A stretch of DNA of 64,000 bases from assembly GCF_017603825.1 (NCBI RefSeq), contig NZ_CP072014.1, positions 2,480,001 through 2,544,000 of the forward strand, read 5' to 3'. The translations under genes and the position numbers were made by a program. This document shows positions 42,123 through 51,058 of the stretch, in pieces (within the stretch, counting starts at the first letter, position 1; the number at the start of each line of letters is the position of its first letter). Source of the stretch: Arthrobacter crystallopoietes. GTDB lineage: Bacteria > Actinomycetota > Actinomycetes > Actinomycetales > Micrococcaceae. The notes below the pieces were generated by a model. It had not been told where the DNA came from, searched no databases, and was given only the letters and a program-made list of their open reading frames with translations.

Positions 42123-44924
42123 GTGAAAGAACGTTTTGTTGCGCTGGCGGCTGCCGGAATACTGGCAGCGGGATTCATCATCCCGGCCGCCACGCCGGCC
42201 TACGCTGGTGACGAGACCGGACTGTCGACAACCGACGCAACCTCGGTGGTCACGGGCGATGCGACCGGCAGCTCTGCTCCCGCATCTGTCGTTGCCACAC
42301 CTGATCCCGCTCCGTCCGGCACTGCCGACGTTGCTGCCGAACCGGTTGTGAAGCTGGAAATCCTGAAGCGTGAGGCCGGCGACCCGGAGCTCAAGTTCGA
42401 GGGCCAGGTTACCAACGCAACCGGCAAGACCATCGAGCTCCAGGTTTACTGGGACGGCGAGTGGGCCAAGCTGTGGACGTCGGACGCTCTGGAATCCGGC
42501 GATGAGGCGTTCCAGCGCATGTTCAAGTTCACCGAGGCCGCCAAACTCCGGTTCCGCGCTGCTGTCGAAGGCAGCAAGACAGTGTCCGAGATTGTGGAGG
42601 CGGAGTGGACCGACGAGGCGTCGTCGACGAAGCCCGCCCCTGAGGCAACCGGGTCCGCCACGGACCAGCCGGCCAAGGAAGCACCGCTGACTGAGGTTCC
42701 GGAAGCGGACGAATCAGCCCCGGCCACAGATGCCGCGACGCCTGCCCCGAGCACTGACGTTCCGGACACGGAAACGCCTTCGCCAGCTCCGACAACGGAA
42801 GCTCCCGCCACGGAAACGCCGGATCCCACACCGTCCAGCGATGCTCCTGCTCCGGCCCCTTCGCCGACCACTACTACCGAGGCCCCGGTCACCGTCAAGG
42901 CGACTCCGCAGCCCGTCGTGAACAGCGTCCTCCCCACCATTTCCGGCAGCGCTGTCCTGGGCCAGACCCTGACCGCCAAGGCCGGAACCTGGACTACCGG
43001 CGCCACCCTGACCTATCAGTGGCTGCGCGAGGGCCAGCCGATCACGGGCGCCACCGCTGCCACCTATAAGGTGACCACGGCCGACGCCGGCCAGCGGATC
43101 AGCGTCCGCGTGACCGGAACAAAGTCCGGTATGACTGCCACCTCCGCCACCTCGGCGCTGACGGCCAAAGTCATCCTGGGCACAGTGGCCAACAGCGTGG
43201 CCGCGACCATCAGCGGCAGCGCGCTGGTGGGCAGCACCCTGACCGCCAAGGGCACCTGGACCACCGGGGCCACCCTGACCTACCAGTGGCTGCGTGACGG
43301 CAGGAACATCACCGGCGCCACCGCCGCAACCTACAAGGTGACCACCACTGACGCCGGCACGAAGCTGTCGGTGCGGATCACGGGCTCTAAAACCAACTAC
43401 CGGTCCCGGACGGTCACCACGGCCCAGACCGCGATCGTGGCCTACGCACCCGCTCCCGGCACCCTGACGTACCGGAACTACACCGCGCCCAACGGCCTGA
43501 CAAGCCAGTACCATGTGCTCGGCAACAACGTGGATACCTCGCAGCCAGTGGGCATCGTCTTCGTCTTCCACGGCGACTACAGCTACCCGGCGCAGTCCTA
43601 CGTCCACCAGCCCACCGGCTCCATCATGAAGGGCATGGCGGCCGAGGCGGCCAAGAAGAACATGCTCATGGTCCCGGTCATCACCCCGGACAAGGTCGGC
43701 GGCATCACCTGGTGGGAAGACATCGACCGCAACGGCGACTATTTCCGTTCACTCGCGGCCATGCTAATTGCAAAGTACGACGTCGACCCGAGCCGGGTCT
43801 GGTTCCACGGCTACTCCGGCGGTGCAGAGTTCACCAGCATGGAGGTCCTGGCCGATAAGCAGAACTGGATCAAGGGCGGCGGCGCCACCATCGTCGGCGG
43901 CGGCGGATACCGCAGCATGCCGACGGCCCCGTCCACCGCAGTTAAGAACATGAACGTCAACTGGATCGCCGGCAGCCTGGACGGCATGGGCGGCACCACA
44001 CTGGCCACTTGGTCCGCGCTCGGCACTGCCCAGCGTGCCGAACAGATCTATGCGGACAAGGGCTTCACCAAGACCACCATGACGGTCCTGCCCGGCGTCA
44101 ACCACTGGTCCTACGACATGCCGGCCCTGCTGGCCCGTGACCTGCGGGTGCTTCCGGACCGGCTCCCCGAGGCGAACAAGACCGCGAAAATCCTGCCCGG
44201 GGACATTGCCGCGGTGGCGGGCGACGGTTCCCTGTACTCGTACCCCTCGGCGAAGGGCGGCGACCTGGCTACCAGAACCTTCGTTTCCGCAGGCTGGCAG
44301 AACGCTCTCAAAGTGGATGTGGCCGACTGGAACAACGACGGCGTCCAGGATCTCGTGGCGAACTGGAAGAACGGCCAGCTGACAGTCGACTACGGCCGGG
44401 CGACCGGTGGCTTCCAGCGCGCAGTCATCGGTAGCGGCGGTTGGCAGGGCTACGACGTGCTGGTGACCGAGTGGCGCAGCGGCGACAAGTTCCCCGGCGT
44501 CATCGCCAAGAACCTGCGGGACGGCAAGCTCTACGCCTACACCAACCCGACAGGCGAGAACCATGGCCCCCGCACGCTGATCGGCTCCTCCGGCTGGCGG
44601 AACCTCGACCTGATGGCCATGGACTACGACCAGGACGCCAGGATGGATCTGGTGGTAAAGATGACCACCGGCCAGCTGAAGCTGTACCGCTCCAACGGAT
44701 CCGGCCGGTTCGTATCCGAAGAACGTAGGGTAGTCGGCCGGTCCGGCTGGAACGCCATGGGGCACCTCTCGGCCATTCCCGACCATGTGTCTGACGGCGG
44801 AATGGGTATCCTCGCACGGGATATGAACGGCACGCTGTACCACTACGCCGTAACCAAGAACCGGATCAACCAGCGGATCATCATCGGCCAAGGCGGCTGG
44901 GAGACCCTGCGGCTCGGTTCCTGA
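42123..44924 (+). CDS. Secreted multidomain esterase with Ig-like and C-terminal beta-repeat modules
   Basis: A 933-residue secreted protein. Signal peptide 1-29 (TPAYA); a small beta domain (75-165); a Pro/Ala/Thr/Glu linker (167-260); two Ig-like modules of about 85 residues (PTISGSAVLGQTLTAKAGTW and ATISGSALVGSTLTAKGTW); an esterase/PHB-depolymerase-like hydrolase (446-680) with FHGDYSYP, nucleophile FHGYSGGAEF near 562 and GVNHWSYDM; then FG-GAP/VCBS-like repeats (690-933). The repeats resemble those in the subtilisin at 53938. The GTG at 42123 with GAGGGG upstream is used; an earlier ATG lacks a signal peptide. A perfect hairpin follows the stop. Confidence 0.85.
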   Translation: MKERFVALAAAGILAAGFIIPAATPAYAGDETGLSTTDATSVVTGDATGSSAPASVVATPDPAPSGTADVAAEPVVKLEILKREAGDPELKFEGQVTNATGKTIELQVYWDGEWAKLWTSDALESGDEAFQRMFKFTEAAKLRFRAAVEGSKTVSEIVEAEWTDEASSTKPAPEATGSATDQPAKEAPLTEVPEADESAPATDAATPAPSTDVPDTETPSPAPTTEAPATETPDPTPSSDAPAPAPSPTTTTEAPVTVKATPQPVVNSVLPTISGSAVLGQTLTAKAGTWTTGATLTYQWLREGQPITGATAATYKVTTADAGQRISVRVTGTKSGMTATSATSALTAKVILGTVANSVAATISGSALVGSTLTAKGTWTTGATLTYQWLRDGRNITGATAATYKVTTTDAGTKLSVRITGSKTNYRSRTVTTAQTAIVAYAPAPGTLTYRNYTAPNGLTSQYHVLGNNVDTSQPVGIVFVFHGDYSYPAQSYVHQPTGSIMKGMAAEAAKKNMLMVPVITPDKVGGITWWEDIDRNGDYFRSLAAMLIAKYDVDPSRVWFHGYSGGAEFTSMEVLADKQNWIKGGGATIVGGGGYRSMPTAPSTAVKNMNVNWIAGSLDGMGGTTLATWSALGTAQRAEQIYADKGFTKTTMTVLPGVNHWSYDMPALLARDLRVLPDRLPEANKTAKILPGDIAAVAGDGSLYSYPSAKGGDLATRTFVSAGWQNALKVDVADWNNDGVQDLVANWKNGQLTVDYGRATGGFQRAVIGSGGWQGYDVLVTEWRSGDKFPGVIAKNLRDGKLYAYTNPTGENHGPRTLIGSSGWRNLDLMAMDYDQDARMDLVVKMTTGQLKLYRSNGSGRFVSEERRVVGRSGWNAMGHLSAIPDHVSDGGMGILARDMNGTLYHYAVTKNRINQRIIIGQGGWETLRLGS

Positions 44925-44946
44925 GCCTAACCAGGGTGACCGTCCA

Positions 44947-44986
44947 GGCGGGTGGCTGCGTAACGCAGCCACCCGCCGTCGTCGTT
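44947..44986 (+). terminator. Perfect 14-bp hairpin with T-run
   Basis: GGCGGGTGGCTGCG (44947-44960) pairs perfectly with 44964-44977 around TAA, followed by GTCGTCGTTTT. This is the copy closest to a textbook intrinsic terminator and lies 22 bases after the esterase stop. Confidence 0.88.
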
Positions 44987-45088
44987 TTCAAGGAGGGGTC
45001 CGGCCGTGATCAGTGACGTCTTTCCACACTGCGCATTCCCTGTCATTCTGTAATTGCGGGGCGGATTCCTAAACGAAGGAGAACGGCG

Positions 45089-45565
45089 ATGGGGTCGGCA
45101 AGCGGCAAAATTGTTGTCGGTGTGGATGGTTCCGAGGGTTCGGTCGAGGCGCTGCGCATGGCCGGGCGGCTGGCGCCTGCCCTTGACGCATCCATCCATG
45201 CGATTTCCTGCTGGCATTTTCCCCCGATCTACGAGGGGTATGTTCCGCCGGATTTCGACGCGTTCGAAGCCTCAACGAAGAAGAAACTTGAGGCCGCAGT
45301 GGAGCAGGCTTTCGGCGAAAATCCGCCGGCCGACCTGAGCACCGAACTGCTGCGCGGACCCGCGCCCGAGCTACTGGTGGAGGCCGGAAAGGAAGCCGTC
45401 ATGCTGGTGGTAGGGCGGCGGGGCCACGGCGGCTTCCGCGGCATGCACCTCGGCTCCGTGAGCTCGGCCTGCGTATCCCATGCCGCGTGCCCGGTCCTGG
45501 TGCTGCACGAGGATGGGAAGGTGCACGGCCGCTCCCATCACTGGGGACGTCGGGAGCACGACTGA
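45089..45565 (+). CDS. Universal stress protein
   Basis: A 158-residue UspA-fold protein. KIVVGVDGSEGS forms the first strand and loop, and VVGRRGHGGFRGMHLGSVS is the G-2x-G-9x-G(S) ATP-binding motif near 115-133, so this is an ATP-binding member. The C-terminal tail is unusually rich in His and Arg (HGRSHHWGRREHD). AGGAG lies seven bases before the ATG. It converges on the next gene with a gap of only five bases and no hairpin. Confidence 0.88.
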   Translation: MGSASGKIVVGVDGSEGSVEALRMAGRLAPALDASIHAISCWHFPPIYEGYVPPDFDAFEASTKKKLEAAVEQAFGENPPADLSTELLRGPAPELLVEAGKEAVMLVVGRRGHGGFRGMHLGSVSSACVSHAACPVLVLHEDGKVHGRSHHWGRREHD

Positions 45566-45570
45566 CTCGA

Positions 45571-46929
45571 TCATGGTCCGGCTTCGGGCTTCACAATGTA
45601 CGCCATCGCGTTCCCATCGAGGTCAGGAAAGGCTCCGATCCCATCGCCGGAGACGGCGGCGGGCAGCACAGTCTTATTGCCCTCGTGCCAGGTGCGAGGT
45701 TCCGTCCCCAGCGCAGGGTCGTAGCTGGCGGCCTGCCCTTCGCTGGTCTCTGGCGCTGAGTACTTGCCGTAGACGATGCGGTCCGCGCCGACAAAGTAAG
45801 GGCGGAAGTCCTCCGACTCGGTGTCGCGCGGATCGGCGTTTTCGACCCACTGCCGCTGGGTCTCCGGGTCAAACATGGCGACGAGGACGGTGCCTTCCTC
45901 AAAGGAGGCGAAGCCGTTTCCCCGATGCCCCACGAACAGGAGCCCGTTGAAGCCATGGATGTGGTTGGAGCCGGTTCGCAGACACCCGTTGTTCAGCCGT
46001 TCCGAGGCGCCGATGCTTTCGCCGCTATGCACGTTGACGACGAGGCACTTGTCCGTCGCGACGCCACCGTTGCCGATGGCCAGGTTGATGTACGGTCCTA
46101 CCGCGTTCGGGATGGCGATGAACCCCTCATGGCGCCATTGTCCGGTGAACGCCTCGTAGCCCTGCTGGCGGCGGTCATCAAGCTCCATGTCCACGAGGTC
46201 ATCGACCCGGTTGAAGACGTCCACGCCGTCCACTCGTAGGACCCATTCGTCGCCGTCGGGAACCTCAACGGTTTCGAACTCACCGCTGACCGGATCGAAA
46301 ACCAACGGAGCCTCGGCGACGGGCAGATACAGGGAGCCGCTGTGGCCGAGCAGCCCGGTGTGCTCGTCTCCGTCAGAGGAGAGGGTGTGGAGCGTGCGGT
46401 GCAGCAGCTCGCCATTGGCCCCATCGAACACGGTGATCACGACAGTTAGGGCGCCGGGGGACGGGCTTGCACCTTCTGCCTCGGGTGGCGTTCCTTGGGT
46501 GAATACAGCGAGGTACTTCTTCCCGCCCTCGTAGAGTTGTGCGACTTCGGTGCCCCTGGTCCGGTCGGGCGCCAGCTCCCTCGGTTCCTCGGACTGTGAG
46601 ACCACGCCACCGCGCCGGTCGTAGACCGTCATGATGCCGTCCTCGGACAGGGCTGCAATTCCGGTGTCCAAGCCGTACGTGCCGACCACCGCGTCCTCAA
46701 TCACCCATGAGGCTCCGTCCGTCCACGGGGTGGGCAGCTGCGCGTCAAAGGAGTTTGTGGAGCGGTAGGACTGGTGGGGCTCTCGCGGGGATTCAGCGGC
46801 CCCCGGAGGGCTGGTAGAAGTAGAGGGGGCGGCGTCGGGTGGTTCCGGCCCGCCGGGAGTGCAGGAGGACAGGGCCATCACAGCGGCTGTCGCAAGTACG
46901 ACGGCTGTGGACGCACGCATAGTCCTCAT
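45571..46929 (-). CDS. Lipoprotein with beta-propeller-like body, unknown function
   Basis: A 452-residue lipoprotein. MRTMRASTAVVLATAAVMAL ends in the lipobox ALSSC (Cys 23). A Pro/Ser/Thr linker follows, then a body with regularly spaced aromatic-hydrophobic strands and aspartates (AALSEDGIMTVYDRRGG, ISVFDGANGELLHRTLHTL-like, PLVFDPVSGEFETVEV), a pattern of PQQ/WD-type propellers that display values. No catalytic residues are assignable. GGAAGGA precedes the ATG by six bases. Function unknown; cell-surface location is well supported. Confidence 0.75.
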   Translation of the reverse strand: MRTMRASTAVVLATAAVMALSSCTPGGPEPPDAAPSTSTSPPGAAESPREPHQSYRSTNSFDAQLPTPWTDGASWVIEDAVVGTYGLDTGIAALSEDGIMTVYDRRGGVVSQSEEPRELAPDRTRGTEVAQLYEGGKKYLAVFTQGTPPEAEGASPSPGALTVVITVFDGANGELLHRTLHTLSSDGDEHTGLLGHSGSLYLPVAEAPLVFDPVSGEFETVEVPDGDEWVLRVDGVDVFNRVDDLVDMELDDRRQQGYEAFTGQWRHEGFIAIPNAVGPYINLAIGNGGVATDKCLVVNVHSGESIGASERLNNGCLRTGSNHIHGFNGLLFVGHRGNGFASFEEGTVLVAMFDPETQRQWVENADPRDTESEDFRPYFVGADRIVYGKYSAPETSEGQAASYDPALGTEPRTWHEGNKTVLPAAVSGDGIGAFPDLDGNAMAYIVKPEAGP

Positions 46930-47275
46930 GACGCGTCCTTCCCCAAAGCGGCGCCCGTCGCGCCCGCGTGCGTTCAGACTCACCCAGCATCGCCCAGGCG
47001 TCAATCCACCAAACAGGGGGTAAGACGACGGCGCCCTAAAGTTGCGCTGGGGCCCGACGGCGGGGACTGGTTCACCCTCACGAAGTCGGACGGCGACACG
47101 TTCTCATTCCTGCCGACCGCGGAGAACGCCGCGCAGTGCTCCCTGTCCTCGGCTGTCTTCACCGTCGAGGGCGACAAGACGATGTCTTTGAAAAACAGGA
47201 GGTTCCGGAGGTCAGGAATCCGCGAGGACTACTCCGACCACTTGTCCTCCACATTGCCGCTTTTCCCGTGCTATT
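46930..47275 (+). pseudogene. Intergenic region with a gene fragment of high GC3
   Basis: Bases about 47050-47190 read as GDWFTLTKSDGDTFSFLPT, then AENAAQCSLSSAVFTVEG, with nearly every third base G or C, as in real genes here, but without start or matching neighbours. It is likely the tail of a lost gene; no family recognised. The rest of the region appears empty. Confidence 0.3.
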
Positions 47276-47289
47276 CGAAGGCGTGTTCT
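47276..47289. promoter_or_regulatory. SOS-box-like site before the DUF222-HNH gene
   Basis: CGAAG-GCGT-GTTCT matches the actinobacterial/Gram-positive LexA consensus CGAAC-rnry-GTTCG at all but two positions, with the correct spacing and rnry centre. It lies 67-80 bases before the likely start. 13E12-repeat genes of Mycobacterium tuberculosis are known LexA targets. Confidence 0.5.
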
Positions 47290-47355
47290 ATAGCGTGGGG
47301 GTATGGAATTGCACCGTTTGAAGCGCATCAGGAGCCGGCAGGCTTCCTCGCTTCA

Positions 47356-49053
47356 GTGCGTGCTGCCATGCAGGATTTCGCCGCTTCATTCCAGCAGGCG
47401 GCGCTCCTGCAGACCCCCAAGGACTTAGCGGGTTCGGTGGCGGCCATCGAAGAGATCTCCAAAACGGTAGAGCAGTTGCAGCTCATCGGCGCCCACGCCG
47501 TGGAGCAGCAGAACATCGCGGCGGTGGGCGAAACCGATCAGCGCCTCACCTTGGCTGATCCGGTGCAGGGACCAGGTGAGGACGGCAAGGCGAAGAAGCC
47601 GGAGTTCAAGGACACCGCGGAATATCTCCGCTCGAAACTGCACATCAGCCGCAGTGAAGCCCAGCGCAGGCTGCGGGTGGGGTCCAGCACCATGCCCTCG
47701 ACGCTGATGACCGGAGAACAGGCACCGCCGAAATTCGCACGGCTCGGGGCGGTCCTGGCCACCTCCAAGATCAGCGGCCAGGCGGCCACCCTCATCCGCG
47801 ACGCGCTTGAGCGGGTCCGGCCGACGGCCTCCGACGAGGACCTGGCCGCCATGGAACAACAGCTCACCCTGCAGGCGGCCGAATCGGATCTGGACGTCCT
47901 GCGGGAGATCATCAAGCGCTGGGAAGCCGGCCTGGACCCCGACGGCCGGGAGCCAGGCGATGAGCTTCTGCGGGCGAAGCAGGGCGTGTTCATCCGCGGC
48001 AAGCGGCAGGGTCTGCACCGGATAGAGATCGCGGCAACCGACGAGCAGTACGAATACCTCATCACCGTCATGAACGCCGCCACCAACCCGCGCCTGCGCA
48101 CCACCTTTGCTGCGGAGAATGACGATCCTCCTGCGACCGGCCCCTGCGTGAGCGCCGACAACCCGGGGCTCTCCCACGAGCAGCAGGATCCGGCGTGGCA
48201 AGGACCGACACGGCCGCAGAAACTGCTGCAAGGACTCGTTGGCGCCTGCCAAATCGCCCTCTGCGCGGATAAGCTTCCGAGCAGCGGCGGCCACCGGCCC
48301 CAGATCATGATCACCATGGGTTACCAGGACCTGATCGACCGGATCGGCACCTCGGGACACGCGGTCTTCGGCGGACTCATCACACCGAAGACCGTCCGCA
48401 AGATCGCCTGCGACGCCGACCTGATCCCGATAGTCCTCGGCGGCAAGGGCGAAATCCTCGACGTCGGACGCGCGCAACGGCTCTTCACCCCCGCACAGCG
48501 CCGGGCACTCGTGGCCCGGGACAAAGGATGCGCTTTTCCGGACTGCACCATGCCGGCACCATGGACCGAAGCCCACCACATCGAGTTCTGGAAAAAGCAT
48601 GAAGGCCGCACGTCAGTAGACAAAGGTATTCTTCTCTGCAGCTGGCACCACCACCTGATACACGATGAAAATTGGAAGATCGAAGCCCGGGACGGAATCC
48701 CGTGGTTCATCCCGCCCCGCTACATCGACCCCGACCAGAAACCCCGGCGGAACCGCTACAGATACGCAGGAGTTGCACTGCCCACCGCTCCGTCACGGAC
48801 GGGGATCCTTCAGGATCCACCTGCCCTCGAGCCTGCACCTGCACCAGCACCTGCACCGGCACCTGCACCGGCAGAACACTTGGGTCGACCATCCGTGCCA
48901 CCGAAGAAACCGGCCCTGACCGCCCTGCCGGATAGCGTAGACGCAACCCAAATAGGCACATCGCCCAAGAGACGGCCACGGCAGGAGGAAACGAACGGCT
49001 GGAATAGGCCGTTCGATGACTGGCCGCTCCAGCCAGCCAAACCACCCTGGTGA
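47356..49053 (+). CDS. DUF222 (13E12 repeat) HNH endonuclease
   Basis: A protein of about 565 residues. The DUF222 helical domain (about 20-330) contains YLRSKLHISRSEAQRRL. The HNH nuclease domain (about 380-440) reads RDKGCAFPDC, AHHIEFW, then LLCSWHHHLIHDENW, with the metal-binding Cys and His present. A proline-alanine repeat (PAPAPAPAPA, about 493-505) and a basic tail follow. No ATG with ribosome site opens the frame: GTG at 47356 or ATG at 47368 are the first usable codons, while conserved-looking residues (FEAHQEPAGFL) precede them, so a small indel near the start is possible. Such genes are abundant in actinobacteria and often mobile-like in distribution. Confidence 0.82.
   Translation: MRAAMQDFAASFQQAALLQTPKDLAGSVAAIEEISKTVEQLQLIGAHAVEQQNIAAVGETDQRLTLADPVQGPGEDGKAKKPEFKDTAEYLRSKLHISRSEAQRRLRVGSSTMPSTLMTGEQAPPKFARLGAVLATSKISGQAATLIRDALERVRPTASDEDLAAMEQQLTLQAAESDLDVLREIIKRWEAGLDPDGREPGDELLRAKQGVFIRGKRQGLHRIEIAATDEQYEYLITVMNAATNPRLRTTFAAENDDPPATGPCVSADNPGLSHEQQDPAWQGPTRPQKLLQGLVGACQIALCADKLPSSGGHRPQIMITMGYQDLIDRIGTSGHAVFGGLITPKTVRKIACDADLIPIVLGGKGEILDVGRAQRLFTPAQRRALVARDKGCAFPDCTMPAPWTEAHHIEFWKKHEGRTSVDKGILLCSWHHHLIHDENWKIEARDGIPWFIPPRYIDPDQKPRRNRYRYAGVALPTAPSRTGILQDPPALEPAPAPAPAPAPAPAEHLGRPSVPPKKPALTALPDSVDATQIGTSPKRRPRQEETNGWNRPFDDWPLQPAKPPW
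48835..48870 (+). repeat. Tandem 6-base repeat encoding Pro-Ala
   Basis: Six copies of GCACC(T/A/G) inside the DUF222-HNH gene encode a PA-rich linker. The repeat is in frame, so slippage would change the linker length by two residues per copy. Confidence 0.8.
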
Positions 49054-49080
49054 CAATCGCCAAGAGCGTTGAACGCAGAA

Positions 49081-49123
49081 ACGGCAGGTGGCTGCGAAGT
49101 GTGAAGCTGCCACCCGCCGTCGT
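49081..49123. terminator. Convergent-gene hairpin of the repeated family
   Basis: ACGGCAGGTGGC (49081-49092) pairs with GCCACCCGCCGT (49109-49120) with one mismatch, followed by CGT. It serves both the DUF222-HNH gene (stop 49053) and the phosphoesterase gene (stop 49143). Confidence 0.7.
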
Positions 49124-49142
49124 GCGCTGTGCTGGTGCAGGA

Positions 49143-50969
49143 CTATTTAGCGACCTGGAAGGTCAGCGTTTCGGTGAACTCGCGGCCGTGGACATCGGTC
49201 GCGGTGACCTCCGCGGTGTGCTCTCCGACTGCGAGGTCGGAGGGCAGCTCCAGCCGCCAGAGGTGCATTGACCGGTCGGCGAGTCCGCCGCCGTGGACGA
49301 ACTGCTCCTGGATGGCCACCGGGTCGGACCATTCGGCGCCGACGCGGACGGTCTCGCCCTGCAGCTGCTGGGTGCGGGTTGCCGGAACGGTTTCACCGCC
49401 GTCGATCTTCGCTTCAACGGTGGAGCCGGTGCTGCCCATCCAGAAGTTGGTGGTGAGCCAGGTTTGGTTGGCCAGGTCTTCCTGCGAGACGGTCAACGGG
49501 TTCCCGAACTCCGGTGCCGAGCCGCGGGGCTTGCTGACGTTCTCGGCGTACCAGGTCCGGTAACGCGGGCTGTTCAGGCCGACCGCCAGCTGCTGCGACT
49601 CGTCGCCGCCCCGGACGGTGAATCGCTCGGTGACGTCCGTGTTCATGATGTCCAGCGTTACGACGCCGGGCGGGGTTCCGTCACGCTGGATGGACGTGGG
49701 GTAGCCCTCCTCGACCACGCGTCCGCCGTACCAATGGCCGGAAACCGCGGGGACGGTCAGGTGCGTGAACGGCAGGCCCTGCTCGCCAACCTCATCCATC
49801 CAACCGGCCATCAGGTCGCCCTTGCGCAGGTTCTCCGACATATGGGTATGGCCGCCCAGCGTGATGACCTCGCGGCCCTCGAGGATCTGGTAAATCTCTT
49901 TGAGCTGCTTGGTGGTGTGCGAGTTGCTGTAGAAGAACTCGAGCAACGGGCTATGCGAGGCCAGCACGATCACCTTGTTCTTGGGCACCTGTGCGATGTC
50001 GTTGCGCAGCCATTCGAGCTGCCGCTCGCCGAGGCCGTATGTGTAGTTGCTTTTCTTTGCCGGCACATTCGTGGGGTACTCGATGGTGCTCAGCGCGACG
50101 ACGTGGGCCTTGCCGGCGTCGTAGGAGTAGTACTCCGGGCCCAGCTTGGCGCGGAAGGTGTCGAACTCGTGCTCTCCGTCCAGGGCATCGAAGTCGAGGT
50201 CGTGGTTGCCGGGCAGGAAGCGGGCTGGGCCGTTCAGCATTCCCGAAAGTTCACGGGTCTGGCTGAACAGGGACAGATCATCGCCCACCACGTCGCCAAT
50301 GAAGAGGGCGCCGCAGCCGGCGTAGTCATCGCGGGCGGCCAGGTCGGCGAAGACGCCCGCCTTGGCGAACGCCACCTCTTCCTGGTCATACGTCTGGACG
50401 TCGGCGCCGATCACGCAGTGCTGCTCGGGGGACTGCGTGAGTTTGCTCTGGGCCAGCGGGAAGTTCACGGCGTCGGGCAACGCACCGGTCGGGGCGATGC
50501 CGCCGTACTTGAGGTCGGGCGAGCCCTCGGGCAGGTGGTTGTAGGAGAACTGGGCAACGTTGTCGGCGTCCACCGGAACCTGGTAACCGCGGGGCTGGGT
50601 GACGAAGACGGTCATGTTGTCGAACGCCGGCAGTTCGTAGCGGCCCTGCTCGTCGGTGGTCACGACGTCACGGCCGTTGGACACGGTGGCGCCGGCGACG
50701 CCGGGCTCGTTGGTGTCCTGTTTGGAGTTGCGGTTCTTGTCGTTGAACACGGTGCCATCGAGAACATTCTGGTTCTCGTCAGCTCCAGTAACGACGTCGA
50801 CGGCGCCCTGGTAGGCGGCGGTTCCGCCGGCATCTACGGGAGCGCTGTCAGGTGTGGCGATGGCGGCGGGGGAGAGCAGGACGCCACCGACCACGAGTGC
50901 CAGCGTGCTGGCGGTCAGGCGGGCAGGCCGGCTGGAGAGCGGTTTTCTGAGATGGTCATTCGGATGCAA
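49143..50969 (-). CDS. Secreted calcineurin-like phosphoesterase (MetallophosN/C), copy 1
   Basis: A 608-residue secreted protein. After a signal peptide (LALVVGGVLLSPAAIA, cut near 38) comes a SdrD-B/MetallophosN-like beta domain (GTVFNDKNRNSKQDTNEPG, with calcium-type DxNxD). The phosphoesterase core has IGADVQTY, GDVVGDD, FLPGNHD, LASHSPLL and LGGHTHMSEN, and a C-terminal MetallophosC domain follows. The first metal motif has Gln where classic enzymes have His (DxQ rather than DxH), which is usual for this subfamily. The start is a TTG with GGAGAA upstream. It is a tandem paralogue of the gene at 51059-52879. Substrate unknown; a phosphate-scavenging or cell-wall role is possible. Confidence 0.85.
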   Translation of the reverse strand: MHPNDHLRKPLSSRPARLTASTLALVVGGVLLSPAAIATPDSAPVDAGGTAAYQGAVDVVTGADENQNVLDGTVFNDKNRNSKQDTNEPGVAGATVSNGRDVVTTDEQGRYELPAFDNMTVFVTQPRGYQVPVDADNVAQFSYNHLPEGSPDLKYGGIAPTGALPDAVNFPLAQSKLTQSPEQHCVIGADVQTYDQEEVAFAKAGVFADLAARDDYAGCGALFIGDVVGDDLSLFSQTRELSGMLNGPARFLPGNHDLDFDALDGEHEFDTFRAKLGPEYYSYDAGKAHVVALSTIEYPTNVPAKKSNYTYGLGERQLEWLRNDIAQVPKNKVIVLASHSPLLEFFYSNSHTTKQLKEIYQILEGREVITLGGHTHMSENLRKGDLMAGWMDEVGEQGLPFTHLTVPAVSGHWYGGRVVEEGYPTSIQRDGTPPGVVTLDIMNTDVTERFTVRGGDESQQLAVGLNSPRYRTWYAENVSKPRGSAPEFGNPLTVSQEDLANQTWLTTNFWMGSTGSTVEAKIDGGETVPATRTQQLQGETVRVGAEWSDPVAIQEQFVHGGGLADRSMHLWRLELPSDLAVGEHTAEVTATDVHGREFTETLTFQVAK

Positions 50970-51005
50970 TGGATTCTCCGGTCGAATGAAGTGGGCTTGG
51001 GGCAG

Positions 51006-51043
51006 CAGCTGTCCGCCCAGCGGATGGGCTGGGCGGACAGCTG
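51006..51043 (-). terminator. Perfect 16-bp hairpin between the tandem phosphoesterase genes
   Basis: 51006-51021 pairs perfectly with 51028-51043 around a six-base loop. It follows the stop of copy 2 by 16 bases and precedes the TTG start of copy 1, so the two genes are probably separate units. Its sequence (TCCGCCCAGC core) is unrelated to the repeated hairpin family. Confidence 0.8.
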
Positions 51044-51058
51044 TAGTGCGGGGCAGGA

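Noticed and set aside
48835-48870. Possible CRISPR-like short tandem repeat
   Set aside because: Six-base in-frame units coding Pro-Ala without spacers; a protein linker. No CRISPR array was seen anywhere.
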